Assembly: GCA_013398295.1 (NCBI GenBank)
Contig: VZSF01006858.1
Coordinates: forward strand, 1,358,125 to 1,422,124
Source: Chionis minor
Taxonomy: Eukaryota; Chordata; Aves; Charadriiformes; Chionididae
Reading direction: 5' to 3'
DNA length: 64,000 nucleotides
Position numbers and translations under genes: made by a program. Shown in pieces: positions 13,601 through 25,600 of this stretch (the stretch's first letter is position 1; the number at the start of each line of letters is the position of its first letter). The notes under the pieces are model-generated. The model was given only the letters and a program-made list of their open reading frames with translations, had not been told where the DNA came from and did not search any database.

Positions 13601-16600
13601 GCGCGCCGCGGGTCCCGAGCCCGCCCGGGCGTCTCCCTGCTCAGCATCAAGCCGGTGCCGACCCACCAGCGTGGCGGCCGGCAGCTGCGGGGAGGCGCGG
13701 GGCGCCTGAAACACGATCGGCGGTGCGAGCTGCGGGCAGCTAACAGCCCGCTGCCTCCTCCACACACCCTGCATGGGTCAGGGGAGCTCAGCCCCGGCAT
13801 AAACCAGGCTGCTAATTTTGGCTTCTACGCGCAGTCACTCAGACTGAAAAAAAAAAAAAAAAAAAAAATTAATTTTTTAACCAAGTTAACAGAAATCTGC
13901 TTTGAAGCCTTACCCCTTCTGCCAGAGTAGAACAGTGTTGATTTCTCCCACCCTGATTTCTACACACTCCTTTCCTGCCAAGTCAGAGGTACGGACAGAC
14001 ATACAGATGTCTGCCAAGAAGCTGCACACAGGAGGAAAAAGGCAAGGAAGAAGAGAAACCCTTTTCAGTGGGGTGGCGCATTCCATTTCAGTGCAGCTTC
14101 ACCATACACAGTATGCTGGAAACTGGTTATTGATTAATAATTCCCAGCTATTAGCAGCTTTAGAATGATGAGATGACTTACTCGTAACACTGCTAAATAA
14201 AGTGCTATTATCTGCAAACTAATTGCACCTCCAAAACGCTGTCCTACAATGTAGGGGCAAGGGGGCCCAAGCATCAGCCAATGCTCGTTTAAATTGCTAT
14301 ACGCTCTCTGCTGAACATAATACATACAATATACAGAAATAAATGATCTCATACATCTTCAAAGAGCTCACAGAGATCTTGAAGTACGTAGTGAGCTAAA
14401 TATTACATGTGCTAAGATGAGCCATCTTTGAGTGACTTCATCTTTTGTGGTTAGAAAATAAGTGACGGGGTGAAACGCTGTAGTGCGGCGCAGCGGTGTG
14501 CTGTGGTCCCCACCAGCCCTCCCTGCTCTGACCTCCCCGCAGGCTCAGCCCCTTCCCTGAGCCTGAGCTCCCCGGGAAGGCTGCAGATCTGATTTCTCCT
14601 CTCACGACCGTTGTGCTATCGCCTAACCCCATCACCACCCTCCTCGGGGGCTGCAGGACACCCTGGCTCACTCCAGCCCACCACCGTGCCATTGAGGAGT
14701 CCCCAGCACACCCAACAGCCCTCCCTCCCAGCCGCATCCCGTGCCAGTGCCGAGCCCTCCCTGCCAGCCTGCGCACCGCAGGCATTGGGCAAAGCCACTG
14801 CTGCTGGCCATCCTGGCAGACGCGTGCCTCTGGCAGCAGCTGGACCCAGGCCACGCTGGACCCCCATGTTCTAGCAGCATAGGTGTCCTCAGCCAAATGA
14901 TGGGTAGAAATCCCTCAAAGACACCCTACACAGCACTAAAGGACTGGGTAATGTCTGTTCGTTTCCCCCTAGCTAAGAGTTTCCACTGCAAGTCTTTCAT
15001 CAAAGGTTGTAGGAAAGGGCAAAAAAAATATAAAAATCTTCAAAAGCAAAAAAACCCCCAAAAAACCAACCACACCCCACACCCCCCCCCTTTTAGTCAT
15101 ATGATACCCTTATCTCCCATTTGACATCTCCCAAGTGACAAGCGATAGGACAAGAGGAAATGGCCTCAAATTGTGTCAGGGGATAGGTTGGATATTAGGA
15201 AAAGCTTCTTTACTGAAAGGGTTATCAGGCATTGGAACAGGCTGCCCAGGGAAGTGGTGGAATTGTCATCCCTGGAGGTATTTAAAAGACGGGTAGACGT
15301 GGTGCTGAGGTTTGGGGACATAGTTTGGGGGTGGTTTTGGCAGTGTAGGTTTACGGTTGGACTCAATGATCTTGAAGGTCTCTTCCAACCCAAGTGATTC
15401 TGTGATTCTATGATTTTTAAATCAACAAAGCAGCTTGAGACATTCTCGTATTTTTAAAAGTAAAGAAATGCAGTTGGCGACAATCGTATAAAAAGTCTTT
15501 TGAGCAGGGGACGCATTCCTTAAAAAACCCAACACTTCCCACGTCAAATGTGAACCTATTCGTATGAAATAATCGCAAATCCCATTAAGGTTCAGATGTT
15601 CTTTATGTAAATATTCCCACTAACCTAAAGAAATAGCTGAACTTTAAACCAGGCTGTTAGATAACTAAACACTTAAGGGGAAAAAAAAAAGTATGTCTTT
15701 TTAGCACTAGGACAACCTTATATAAGTGTAAGGACTAATATAAACTCCACTATTTGCACTACACTTACATTTACTTACCCTGGGCCAGAAATTTATTGTT
15801 AACATACCCGTAAATTCCAAATTTTGTAGTAACAATTACAGCTGAAAATAGTGCATATTTGCAACCTCCAAAATGACATACTATAACGAAATTCCACCAT
15901 CTAATGTTATGTTGATCAAAGGTTATGTTTACCAATAGGGGAAAATACCCCCAAACAAGTGTAATATCTTCCCTGAAAGAGTTTCAGAATACACGTTCAA
16001 TGCATTTTTCCATTGTACTGCTAATTTCCTATTTCAAAGAAAAAGTCAATAGGCGGAGAAGTTAGTCATATTTGATGCAAAAGTGTTCAGTACCCATCAG
16101 ACTGCAGTTTAAAATCCATCAAATGATGAAAAAAATCCTATAAAACTTATAACGAAAACTAGAAATGTAAAAGCATCAACCTGGAGAGAGTTCCACTGCT
16201 TAACATCTTAGTGTATGTATAACATCAAAACGCAAGAACTGTCGATTATATTTGCTCCAAAACTTACAGTGCATTTTCCATATCTGCTATACTTTCTTCC
16301 ATTTTCTGTTACTACATAGAGGTAAATAAAGTTGTCATGGGATCCAACTGCAAGTAAGGTGCCATCTACAAGACAAAATATTTGACATAAATTAACAGAA
16401 TGTTTGTTTTCCAAGTTTTAATGATTTCAGATTTATCACTAAGACAACAGTCCCAATTAAACTACAGCTTACAAATAGTATTTAAGGACACATAACTTTT
16501 TACATTAGATTGTTCTTCAGTCAGTATCTTTACTTTGTGAGTATTGGTTTTGGGCAAGAACTTTCACTTTTTTAAGTAAGCGTCCAATGGACAGGGTATA

Positions 16601-19600
16601 AATCCTCAGATTGCACTGGATTTCTGGAAACAGTTGACAGCAGGCAGGCTTGAGTTTGCAGAACAGTATTTACTCTATAGTTATCTTCGCTTTGGAGGGG
16701 GGATTGAATATAAATTAGCACTAAATAATGTCTAAAGTAGGAGAGCATTCAAACATCGTAAGCAGTTTTCTAACCTGTGTTGTCTCCATTTGAAAAAAAA
16801 AAAAGTACATGGACAAGAGTTGCCTTGAATCACAATCAAATGCCTCTAGTGTCAATAAACATCAGTGCTTTAAAATAAATTGCTGCACTTGGCAGATGTG
16901 GCAGCGGCAGAGGAACACTCAGCCCACTGACACGGCATGTTACCCAAAAGCAAACAAGAAACAGATTTACGAGAGTGTTCTTCCATGCAGTTTTAAGAGA
17001 GAGGAGTAAGCTTCTGACGATCTGTCGTGTCACGTCTGAAGAGGAGACTCAACACTGGGTTGGACTCCATGTAATCCCATAGCAAATACTTAATAAACAG
17101 CTCTGAGTTTCAGATAGACCTGAGCTTAGTTTTATGGGTTTGTATTAATAAACTTGAAAATTAACTAAGAAGTGTATTTTTAGCAATGTTTTCTGTTAAC
17201 CTGTAAACTATTTAGTTGAGAACTTTTAATTTCTTCTGGAAGCAAAGCTAACATTTGTTTTAACAGCACTGCTCAACAGGAAAGAAAGGCTGGGAAAGCA
17301 GACTGTAATGTTTGCAGTTCCAAAAGTCCAACATTTAGCATGCACAAACCAATCTGTAACCAAGTATTCCATTATGTATCAAGCACCTTAATTTTTTTTT
17401 CCAAAGCTCTGCCTAACCTTGTGATCAGGGAGTAGTTTAACACCATTAAACAGAGCAGACATCCCATTTATCAGCAATTATTCTGAACGTACAAGTCCAC
17501 CTACCTACTGAGTAGCGCATCACTGAGAGCTGTTCGTTGCCATCAGTGTGTATTGAAACCAGATCCCTTGTTTCTGCATCCAAAACAAACCACCTAGAGA
17601 GAGGAGAATTCCAATGAGTATCAGTTCCACTACACAAAAAAGCAAGCAAAAGATAAAAATAATTGCTGCCTGCCTTCAAGGGAAGCAACAGCGAACATCT
17701 GCTTTTAATGGAACGCTTTTCCGGTTCATAAAGCAATACAAGTTTCAGTGAAGAATATATAAAAGATTCTAGATACAGCCCATTTCCCCCCAACCCCCCG
17801 CCCCTTGAACATTGTACTAATCACCAAAATGTCTAATAGATGATAAACATGCCACCAGATAGCTAATATGACTGCATCTTATCATCCTCAAGCTGTAAGG
17901 CTACAGCTGAATTTTAATCTACTACTTCTTTCCCAGTTTGAAGAACAGCTTTGACATAAAAAATGATCTTTCAATTTGCATGAAGCAAAGTTTAAAAAAC
18001 CCCAAAACAGAAGTACCAGAAGGGAGTGGAAAACATTTCCATACTCATTTTAAACACACAGTATATTCTAATTTGGTATTTTCCCCTCAGTCCTTTCCAC
18101 TTCTATGAATAATTTTATCAAAGTAAGAAGGAATAACCATTTACTGAAATTTGATGGTTCATAACCTAGCATTTTTTTCTTTCCTGCCGGGATGATTTAT
18201 AACTAAGGTTACTAATTGCATTTTTTATTATTTAACAATAACTTTTAACCTGCAGCATTAGTTACAAGGCACACCTAAAAAGCTTAGAGAAGCTTACGAA
18301 AACTCAGTGGTCAGTACACTGACAAGTCCACTGACAGCAAGACGGACAAGATCAGCAGAACCTGAGCATTTTGCAAAGGTTCTGATGCCCATCTAACTCC
18401 TAAATACAGAGAATATTAGGCAAAACAAAGACAATGAAAAGCTAATAAATATATATACACAGACATGGTTATCAAGAAAATGTAAGGTGTCAACATGGCT
18501 AAATACATTAAAGCTATTCTCAAAATTTAATTTCTTTGGCCCAAACTGATCTCACAACCATGTGCATACACTGCAGCCCCACTAGCAAACATCGAGTTCA
18601 CAGGCTGTGGAAACAAGTAAGGCAATTCCACCCACTATCTCACAGTGAACTCAGTGGAACACTGCTAAAGCTAGGAACATTAATTCCATAACAAACTTAT
18701 ATAATCTAAAATAAACTCCAGGAACAACAGCGCACATTGCTGCTTTCTACGGATGGAGATGAGATGCCAGCTCGCACTTATCCAGCATCCTGCAGCTAAG
18801 TACCTGGAAAGTGGCTTGGTCCCAATGGCTTAAAATCAACTTATGGTTAGGGAACCACATGAAAGAAATTAAATGACATACACATAAAAAAAACCCCTCA
18901 GCCCCACATGCTGAATAATCGGTGTGCAAGACAGATGGAAAACAGCTAATATGTCTGCACTGGGCAGCAGTAGAAACCATGCTCAGAGTTTCTCTGCTGT
19001 AATTCTCTGCTGAAAGTGGATTTTTGATTTCTTCCAATCTACACGCCGAAGCTTTGAGGGTTCTCTGAGCACAGGAGTTACAAATTGCTATTCTACTACT
19101 TAGTTCAACTACACTATGCCCCCCTGCCCCACTTTGGCCCTGCCAAATGCTTCACTAAAATGTTACCTGGCTTGATAACCCTGATGGGGTGTTGATAATT
19201 AAGATGAAACCAAAACAAATTAAAAAAATCCAAACAAACAACAACCCCCCCAACCCACAAAAGGGTTTGGCAGGGGGGAAGAGAGAGTTCCTATGCTATT
19301 TCGCCACCATAGAAAGAAAACTAATCACTGCATCATGACAGCAAAACTGCTGTAAAATAACATCCAAGTGGGATGACAACAGAAATGTGAAGAACACACA
19401 TGGAGGTATCGTTGACTCGGAGTCATCTGGTTTTCAGGCAACAGCAGAAGCTGATGTGAAAGCCATTGTCCCACCATCTCATTCTTATTTGTCTTTTCCT
19501 GAATCCGGCACAGGGTAGAGGCTCCACACTGTTTCAGCACAGGTGGGCAACACAGACAGCAAAACAGGAGTTAGGAAGACCTTTTGCTTTACCAGAAAAA

Positions 19601-22600
19601 GTAGGCTCTGTACCTTAAAATCTCTTTATCTAGCAAGGCAACACAGCATGATGCCTGTTTATTTTGAGCAGCATAATTGTGGTACCTGGATAGAAAAACT
19701 TATGACGAGCACAGCAACAACCAACAGCAGCCTTCTTCCACAAAGTGGATGGGTACCCCCTTCCCATGCTCTCCTGTGGGTGACTGTGCTGCATGGCACT
19801 TCTGCCAGACAACCAAGGGAAGGGCTGAGCCCTCTGTGTCCCAAAATACACAACCAAGGCAGGGCAGGGAGGCTGCTGCGCCAGGGACATGCCTCTTGAT
19901 GCTGGCCTCTCTAGGTTGGTCCTTTGAGATTGTTACCTGAACCAGGTAACCCTCCAGTTAATATTATATAAAATGAAAACCACCCAAAGCCTAAAATGCA
20001 ATCAGAAAAACAAGCACCCCACCCCCCTCTACTTTACTGAAAGCCCAGAGGTGGTATTGTGTGGTATCAAACACCATGCAAAACTTCTGCTGCTCTTGAG
20101 AGTGCACACTGAACTTCATTTGGCATTAGGAGACAGCATTCTGTGACACCAGTCCTTCTCCAAAAATTCTTCTGAACAAGAGGTACTAGCAACAATCTTA
20201 GCTGACCATGCAAAGAGCCAGTGCGCCAATTTTGATATTAATTTAAGAATGGAAGCGCTGGTCACACCTAGTTCAGCTGTTTCTTGATGCTTCCACAAGC
20301 TGTAGTCAGACAATGTTCTCTTCAGTCTTCCAAGCTCTCCCAATGCCGTGGCAAACGCTGTAACTGCTGGCAGGAAAGCCTGTCTCCGTGAAATGTGTCT
20401 CCAGTCTAGTGGTGACAGCACTTCATCGGCATGGCCACAAAGACCCTTCTCACGAGCAACTGGGGACCACCTTGAGACTTGGCTTCGGGAGAGGAGCCTC
20501 CTCCCAGCACAAAGGTATGCAACAGGCAAATGGCAGCTGACCCTGAAAGAGTCCTAGCGGGCTGAGAAATGCAAAGCTTGGCTGCCAAGTGAACTTCTGA
20601 GCCAGAGACTGGATGAAATAAATGCTTGAATGGTATCTCAGCTGCAAGATAGTGGCTCCTTTGTGATTTCTGATTTTTATTGATTTTGTTCCCAATTGTT
20701 ACTGAAGATAACATGCTTAACTTGTCTGTGAGTTCACATAAACAAGACAGAACTTTTGTCATTTTCATCTGTTTCTTGTCTTCCTACTCCTTTACTTTAA
20801 AAAAAATACTAATAACCTATGTGAAAAATGTATGTTTTTAGAAACAAAACCCCTTAAACTACTGTCTTTTGGAAAACAAATTCTGATCCATGACAGACAT
20901 TTATTACTGATAATTCACATCTGTGAATGCAGAATTCTTCTGATGAAATCACCAGGGAAACAGTGTTCCAAAGTAGTAATATATTTTTGCACTTACACTT
21001 GCAATGTCCATGTTTAGTTAATACTGAATGTTGAACCTGCAAGGCATTAATCAGAGTGAACAAAACAACACATCTTCTAAGATTGGTTCCCTGGGATATT
21101 TAGGCTTCTTCATCTTAATACCATAACAGATGCTGGACTGGTATAAATCTCAACAGCTCTATCGACTAATTTACCCCCTTGTGGCTCTGGCTTATGTTGG
21201 TCTTGTCCTCCAGCCTTCAGTTTTCTTAATAATGATAGTATTTTTGTAAGAATCTTACTAGTCTTTTTTTCTGCAGTGCACAGCACTCAAGTTATTCTGC
21301 ATGATTAGTCACAGAAAGGTCTACTTCCCTGCAAATAATACAACTGGCAGCATGACAAAAGGGTTTGTATAGTGCCTTGAAAAAAATCTACTTTTCTGGT
21401 AGAAAAATCTGGTAGGATTTCTGTTTGCCAGACTTTTTTAGTTTTTCAGCTGTGCGTTTCCAGCAACAAGCAGGATCCACAAGAAGTATTCGTTCTCTCC
21501 AGACCAGGCTTAACCCCAGGCAACTGATGATCAGGCACACAGAGGTATTTAAAGAAGTGGTTAACAAAACCTGCAGCAGACCATTTGCAGACAGCCCAAA
21601 AAGGGAAACGATACCGAAAATACTCATCTTGGGAAGTGGTACATGAAAAGCACACCAAAAACATGACGTGTTGGCCTAATAAAAACACACTGCTATGAAA
21701 CAACAGACAAGAATGGGAAGAGAGGCAGACAAACTAATTTTCCTTTTATATGTCATGGTTTTAACCAAACACAACCTTCTTAAAGCTCCATTCCCTACCC
21801 CTGTTTTACTGACCTCTGTACTAGAAGCAGAGCAGCACTAGAACAACAACAGATAGGCACATCACGGGTTTCTTGAACTCTAAACTGATTAGACTCATTG
21901 AATGTTGGCTTTATGTATTTTGGGCTATGAATCAAGTAAGTTATTAAGTAACCTGTTAAGGGCCCGAGACTGTTTTCTCTCGTACGCTAATCGAGATACA
22001 TCATGCAGCCCTCACTCCTTGGGAAATAACTCCCTTGGACTGGATTATCTGGTGCAGAAAGCACTGTGTGATGCTGCTGGTTAGGCAGTAAATTTAAAAC
22101 TGCTCTGTTTATCTTGATTCACAACTCCATTTATTTGTCATACACTTGTACACTTACCAGGCCTCATATCAATTCCATTTCATTTGTATATCTCAAACCT
22201 ATCACTGAATCATGCAATTTCAGAACGCAATAAAATACAATGGTGAAAATATAACTACTCAGTTCCAAGAAGAACAGGGTAAAAAAATCCAACCAAAACC
22301 AACGCAATCATCATAAATTTATCCAATACAGTATAAACCAGTTGCCTCGAGTAATTAAAAAAATATGAATTTAAACTGAAAAGTGCTGAACTGAAAAAGT
22401 TAAACCGCTTGCGGGAGGCAGGTTGTCATAAGCAAAGAAAGACTGGACACTTTGGCCACTCAATATGCTTTCATTGTGCTTTGATGTAATTTTAAAAATG
22501 CCTAATAACTCTCAAGAAATGTAGCCTGACCTTCTTTGCCCTTTTCCCTGTTTCAAGTCCTATTAGGCCGGTATCTTCTGCTCTGTTTAATGAAGGTAAA

Positions 22601-25600
22601 AACACTTGTTCAATTTAATGTTACCATTAGAAAGAGATGAAAAAACGGAAAGGTGCAATGTGGAAACCAAACATACAAGAACTCAGCAATATTTTTCTTA
22701 GGAAGGTAAACTAGGTTTTCTAGCATGATGTTATGCCTAATGAATTTAGTGCAGATTGCATCTTCATCTTGGAGAAGAAAACTCCTTAAAAAGCATTTAA
22801 CTTTTTTTTCCAGGATAGTTTAAGGGTGTTGCACATGCTCAGAAGTTTCTAAAAACCAAGCTTATAATGGCTTTTAGGCATGAGGTTATGCATAAAAAAA
22901 ATTGTAGGGGGCAAATTAAATGAAAAAAAAAACCCCAGTTTTCTTACATGCACTATGCATTATTTCATCATTGAGTTGTCAACTGTGACGTATAACTGAA
23001 AACCAAAAGAAAATGCTAATAGGTTTAATATCTGCTCCCCTCTCACTTTTCTAATGCTACGAATATCCTGGTTTTTCTTTTATTTGGTACTTGCTAAAAA
23101 TCCATTTCATAAGACTCCTTTCTTGGGAGCCAGAGTTTGACTATGAACTGAAACAAATTTTTTCCACCACCGAAAGAGGCCTGAGTTAAAAAGATTCCAT
23201 TTGTGTTTGATAGCTTTCAAATACGCAGTAATTTTAGGAAGAATATAAACAGCTCAATAGCACTTCATTGCAGCAATGTGCCATGTTGAACTTTGTATTA
23301 CACAAAAATCAAAATCCTAGCCTGTTCACTTGTCTCTCCACATCAATTTAAAAGGTTGCAAGTGTGTTTGAGTTGGGAAAGAGAAAGATCTGTACTGTAC
23401 CTGTCTTATAAACTAATGTAACATGCACACACAATTTTAGTATATGATATGCTCATAGAAACCCCTGCAAAAAAGACAGTTAAAGAAAAAAATTAAAAAA
23501 AAAAAAATCAAGATCTGGGCTTTCATGAAAGAGAAGTTAAAAAAACAAAACAGCCCAGTAACAGTCCAATAAGCCTTCTGTCTTCACCTAACCCATGTAA
23601 GAAAAGATCTGTCCCCTTCCCCCAAGTTTTTTAGGTGACTTAACCTCAAGCAAAAAGAATAAAAAGCAAATTAATTCCAACATATAAGATGCGTAGTACC
23701 AAATCATCTGCTTTTAACTTTCTTTCAATCATCACAACTCAGTCAAAAGGTGTTTACCTGCCCGAGTGCGTTCCTATTGCCACCACTGCTCCACTGGGAT
23801 GGAAGTCAGCACAGTGCCCTGGTTCCTGAGCGGAGAGACACAGGCACGTCATTCACCTTACGGTCAAAACCCTCTCCTTGTACCAAAGCTACCCTGAAAG
23901 TCCAAGGTGAATGGACACAGGCAAACCCAGTTAGTTAGCAGCACGCTTATAATCCTCAGACAGATTTTCTTTTCATGTATGTGACATGCCCTACATGACC
24001 TTCTTGACAGTAAAAAGCTGAAATTTCTGTGTAAAAAGATACTTTTGTTTGGATATTTGGACAGAACTAGCCAAAAAATGAAATGAATGACAGTAAGGAA
24101 GGACATCTAAAGCCAAAACTCGCACAACTGCATGATATCCTCTTCAGCTCGTTTGAATAATTGGGAAAAAAGTTAAACTGTAACAAGAAAAAAAAGACTA
24201 AGTTTTCTTCAACTTGGATTGCCAGAATGGCATCAGACAATGGTAACCAGATTACAGTCTATACAATGTCTGATGGGCCTGGCAAAGTTTATCAAAGCTT
24301 CCGAATAGCTGTTTTTAAAGCCTTAACTACAGGATTTTTGCTTCTCTTGCAATCAGATGGGTGCTGCAGAACACGAATGCTTTTTCCTATTTTCCAGCTT
24401 TATATTTAACATTAAAGGGTTGACGTACATCTAGCAGCCTGGTCCATTCCAGTGTGTGGTCCACGGAGTTCCACATACAAACTTGCCTATCTTGGGCACA
24501 TGTTAAAAATAAGTCTTTGAAAGGATGGGATGCCAGTCCCCACAGTTCATCTGTATGTCCCTAGAAAGAAAACACATATGAACAATACCGTTACAATTAC
24601 GAGCAGATTTAACAACGCATAAAATAAAGACACTCTTAAAATAACACACCAGTAGGGAAAGCCTTTACATTTTTGGGTTATAGCTTTTAAAAAAAAAAAA
24701 AAAAAGTTGTGCTCACCTGTACCTCTACTAGGAAACCATCATTAAATGTTCCCCGCAAAACAAAGTTTCGTGAAGTACCCACTAAAAATTGATCTGCTTT
24801 TCCTTCCGCTACTGCTCTGATTGTTCCATACTGGTCAGGAACCTAGGAAAAGGAACATCTGTAAAACCACATCACACACCTTGATAGGTGCTTATTTTTG
24901 AAGGCCACAACTCAAATCCTAGTAATGCTGTCTTTCTCCAGCCAGGCAAACTGAAGAAAAACACACGCGATACTAAAGAAAATCCTCAAAAAAAGGCACA
25001 AATAAAAGAAACTAAGGAAGGGCTTTGAAGGAAAGCCCTTAACATTTCCATTCAGCTTAAACAGAGGAGAACTGAAACCTCATACTGGCTCATTTACAGG
25101 CTGAAAATTTAAACACTTTTCTAGTAAAACATCATCCGCTTAAAAAGACAGCAAACAGAAGATATTTTATCATTCTAACTCTGGGTCCCTCCAAATGGTG
25201 GGGAGGGCTCTGTCTTGCTACTCAGTACCTTGCTCGAGGCAATTTCCTTGTCACTCTTGCTCTTACCTCAATTTCCCTTTCGGGATTCAAATCATGATCC
25301 CACAGGATGATCTTTCGGTCTTTCCCACCTCCAGTTAGCAGCATCCCATTCCTCATTTGACAGAGTGTGAACACACTGCCATCATGAGCTTTGATTTGTC
25401 TGCTTATCTGATATACTCCTACATGCACAAAAAGAAAATAATAAAGAGCACTACTCATTTTTTCACTTAGGATTTACAAGAAGCTGTGCCTTTTGGCAGA
25501 AGAACAGTAACAGTGTATAACAAATAACTGCATTTGGACTGTCAGGCTATTAGTACTGCATTAGTACTCCAAACACAAGGTGGTAGTGTTTTCTTACAGG

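Larger units (their letters stand above)
11019..16267 (-). other. EML4 intron 19
   Basis: 5.2 kb, GT-AG, the most heterogeneous intron. It contains a perfect 9-bp hairpin (11386-11408), a TAA/TAG-type short repeat (11830-11857), a dense CpG island (about 13560-13760), a 22-nt A-run (13847-13868), a G+C-rich block (14465-14880) and a CR1 3' end (about 15136-15415). Confidence 0.85.

Noticed and set aside
13547..13930. ORF of 127 codons across the CpG island
   Set aside because: Open because stop codons are rare in G+C-rich DNA; it runs into a poly-Lys tail encoded by the A-run.
14438..14896. Overlapping ORFs of up to 152 codons on both strands
   Set aside because: Composition-driven; no frame has family similarity or an exon-like boundary.
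19543..20768. ORFs up to 137 codons in intron 17
   Set aside because: No protein family recognised, and several frames overlap on both strands without preference.
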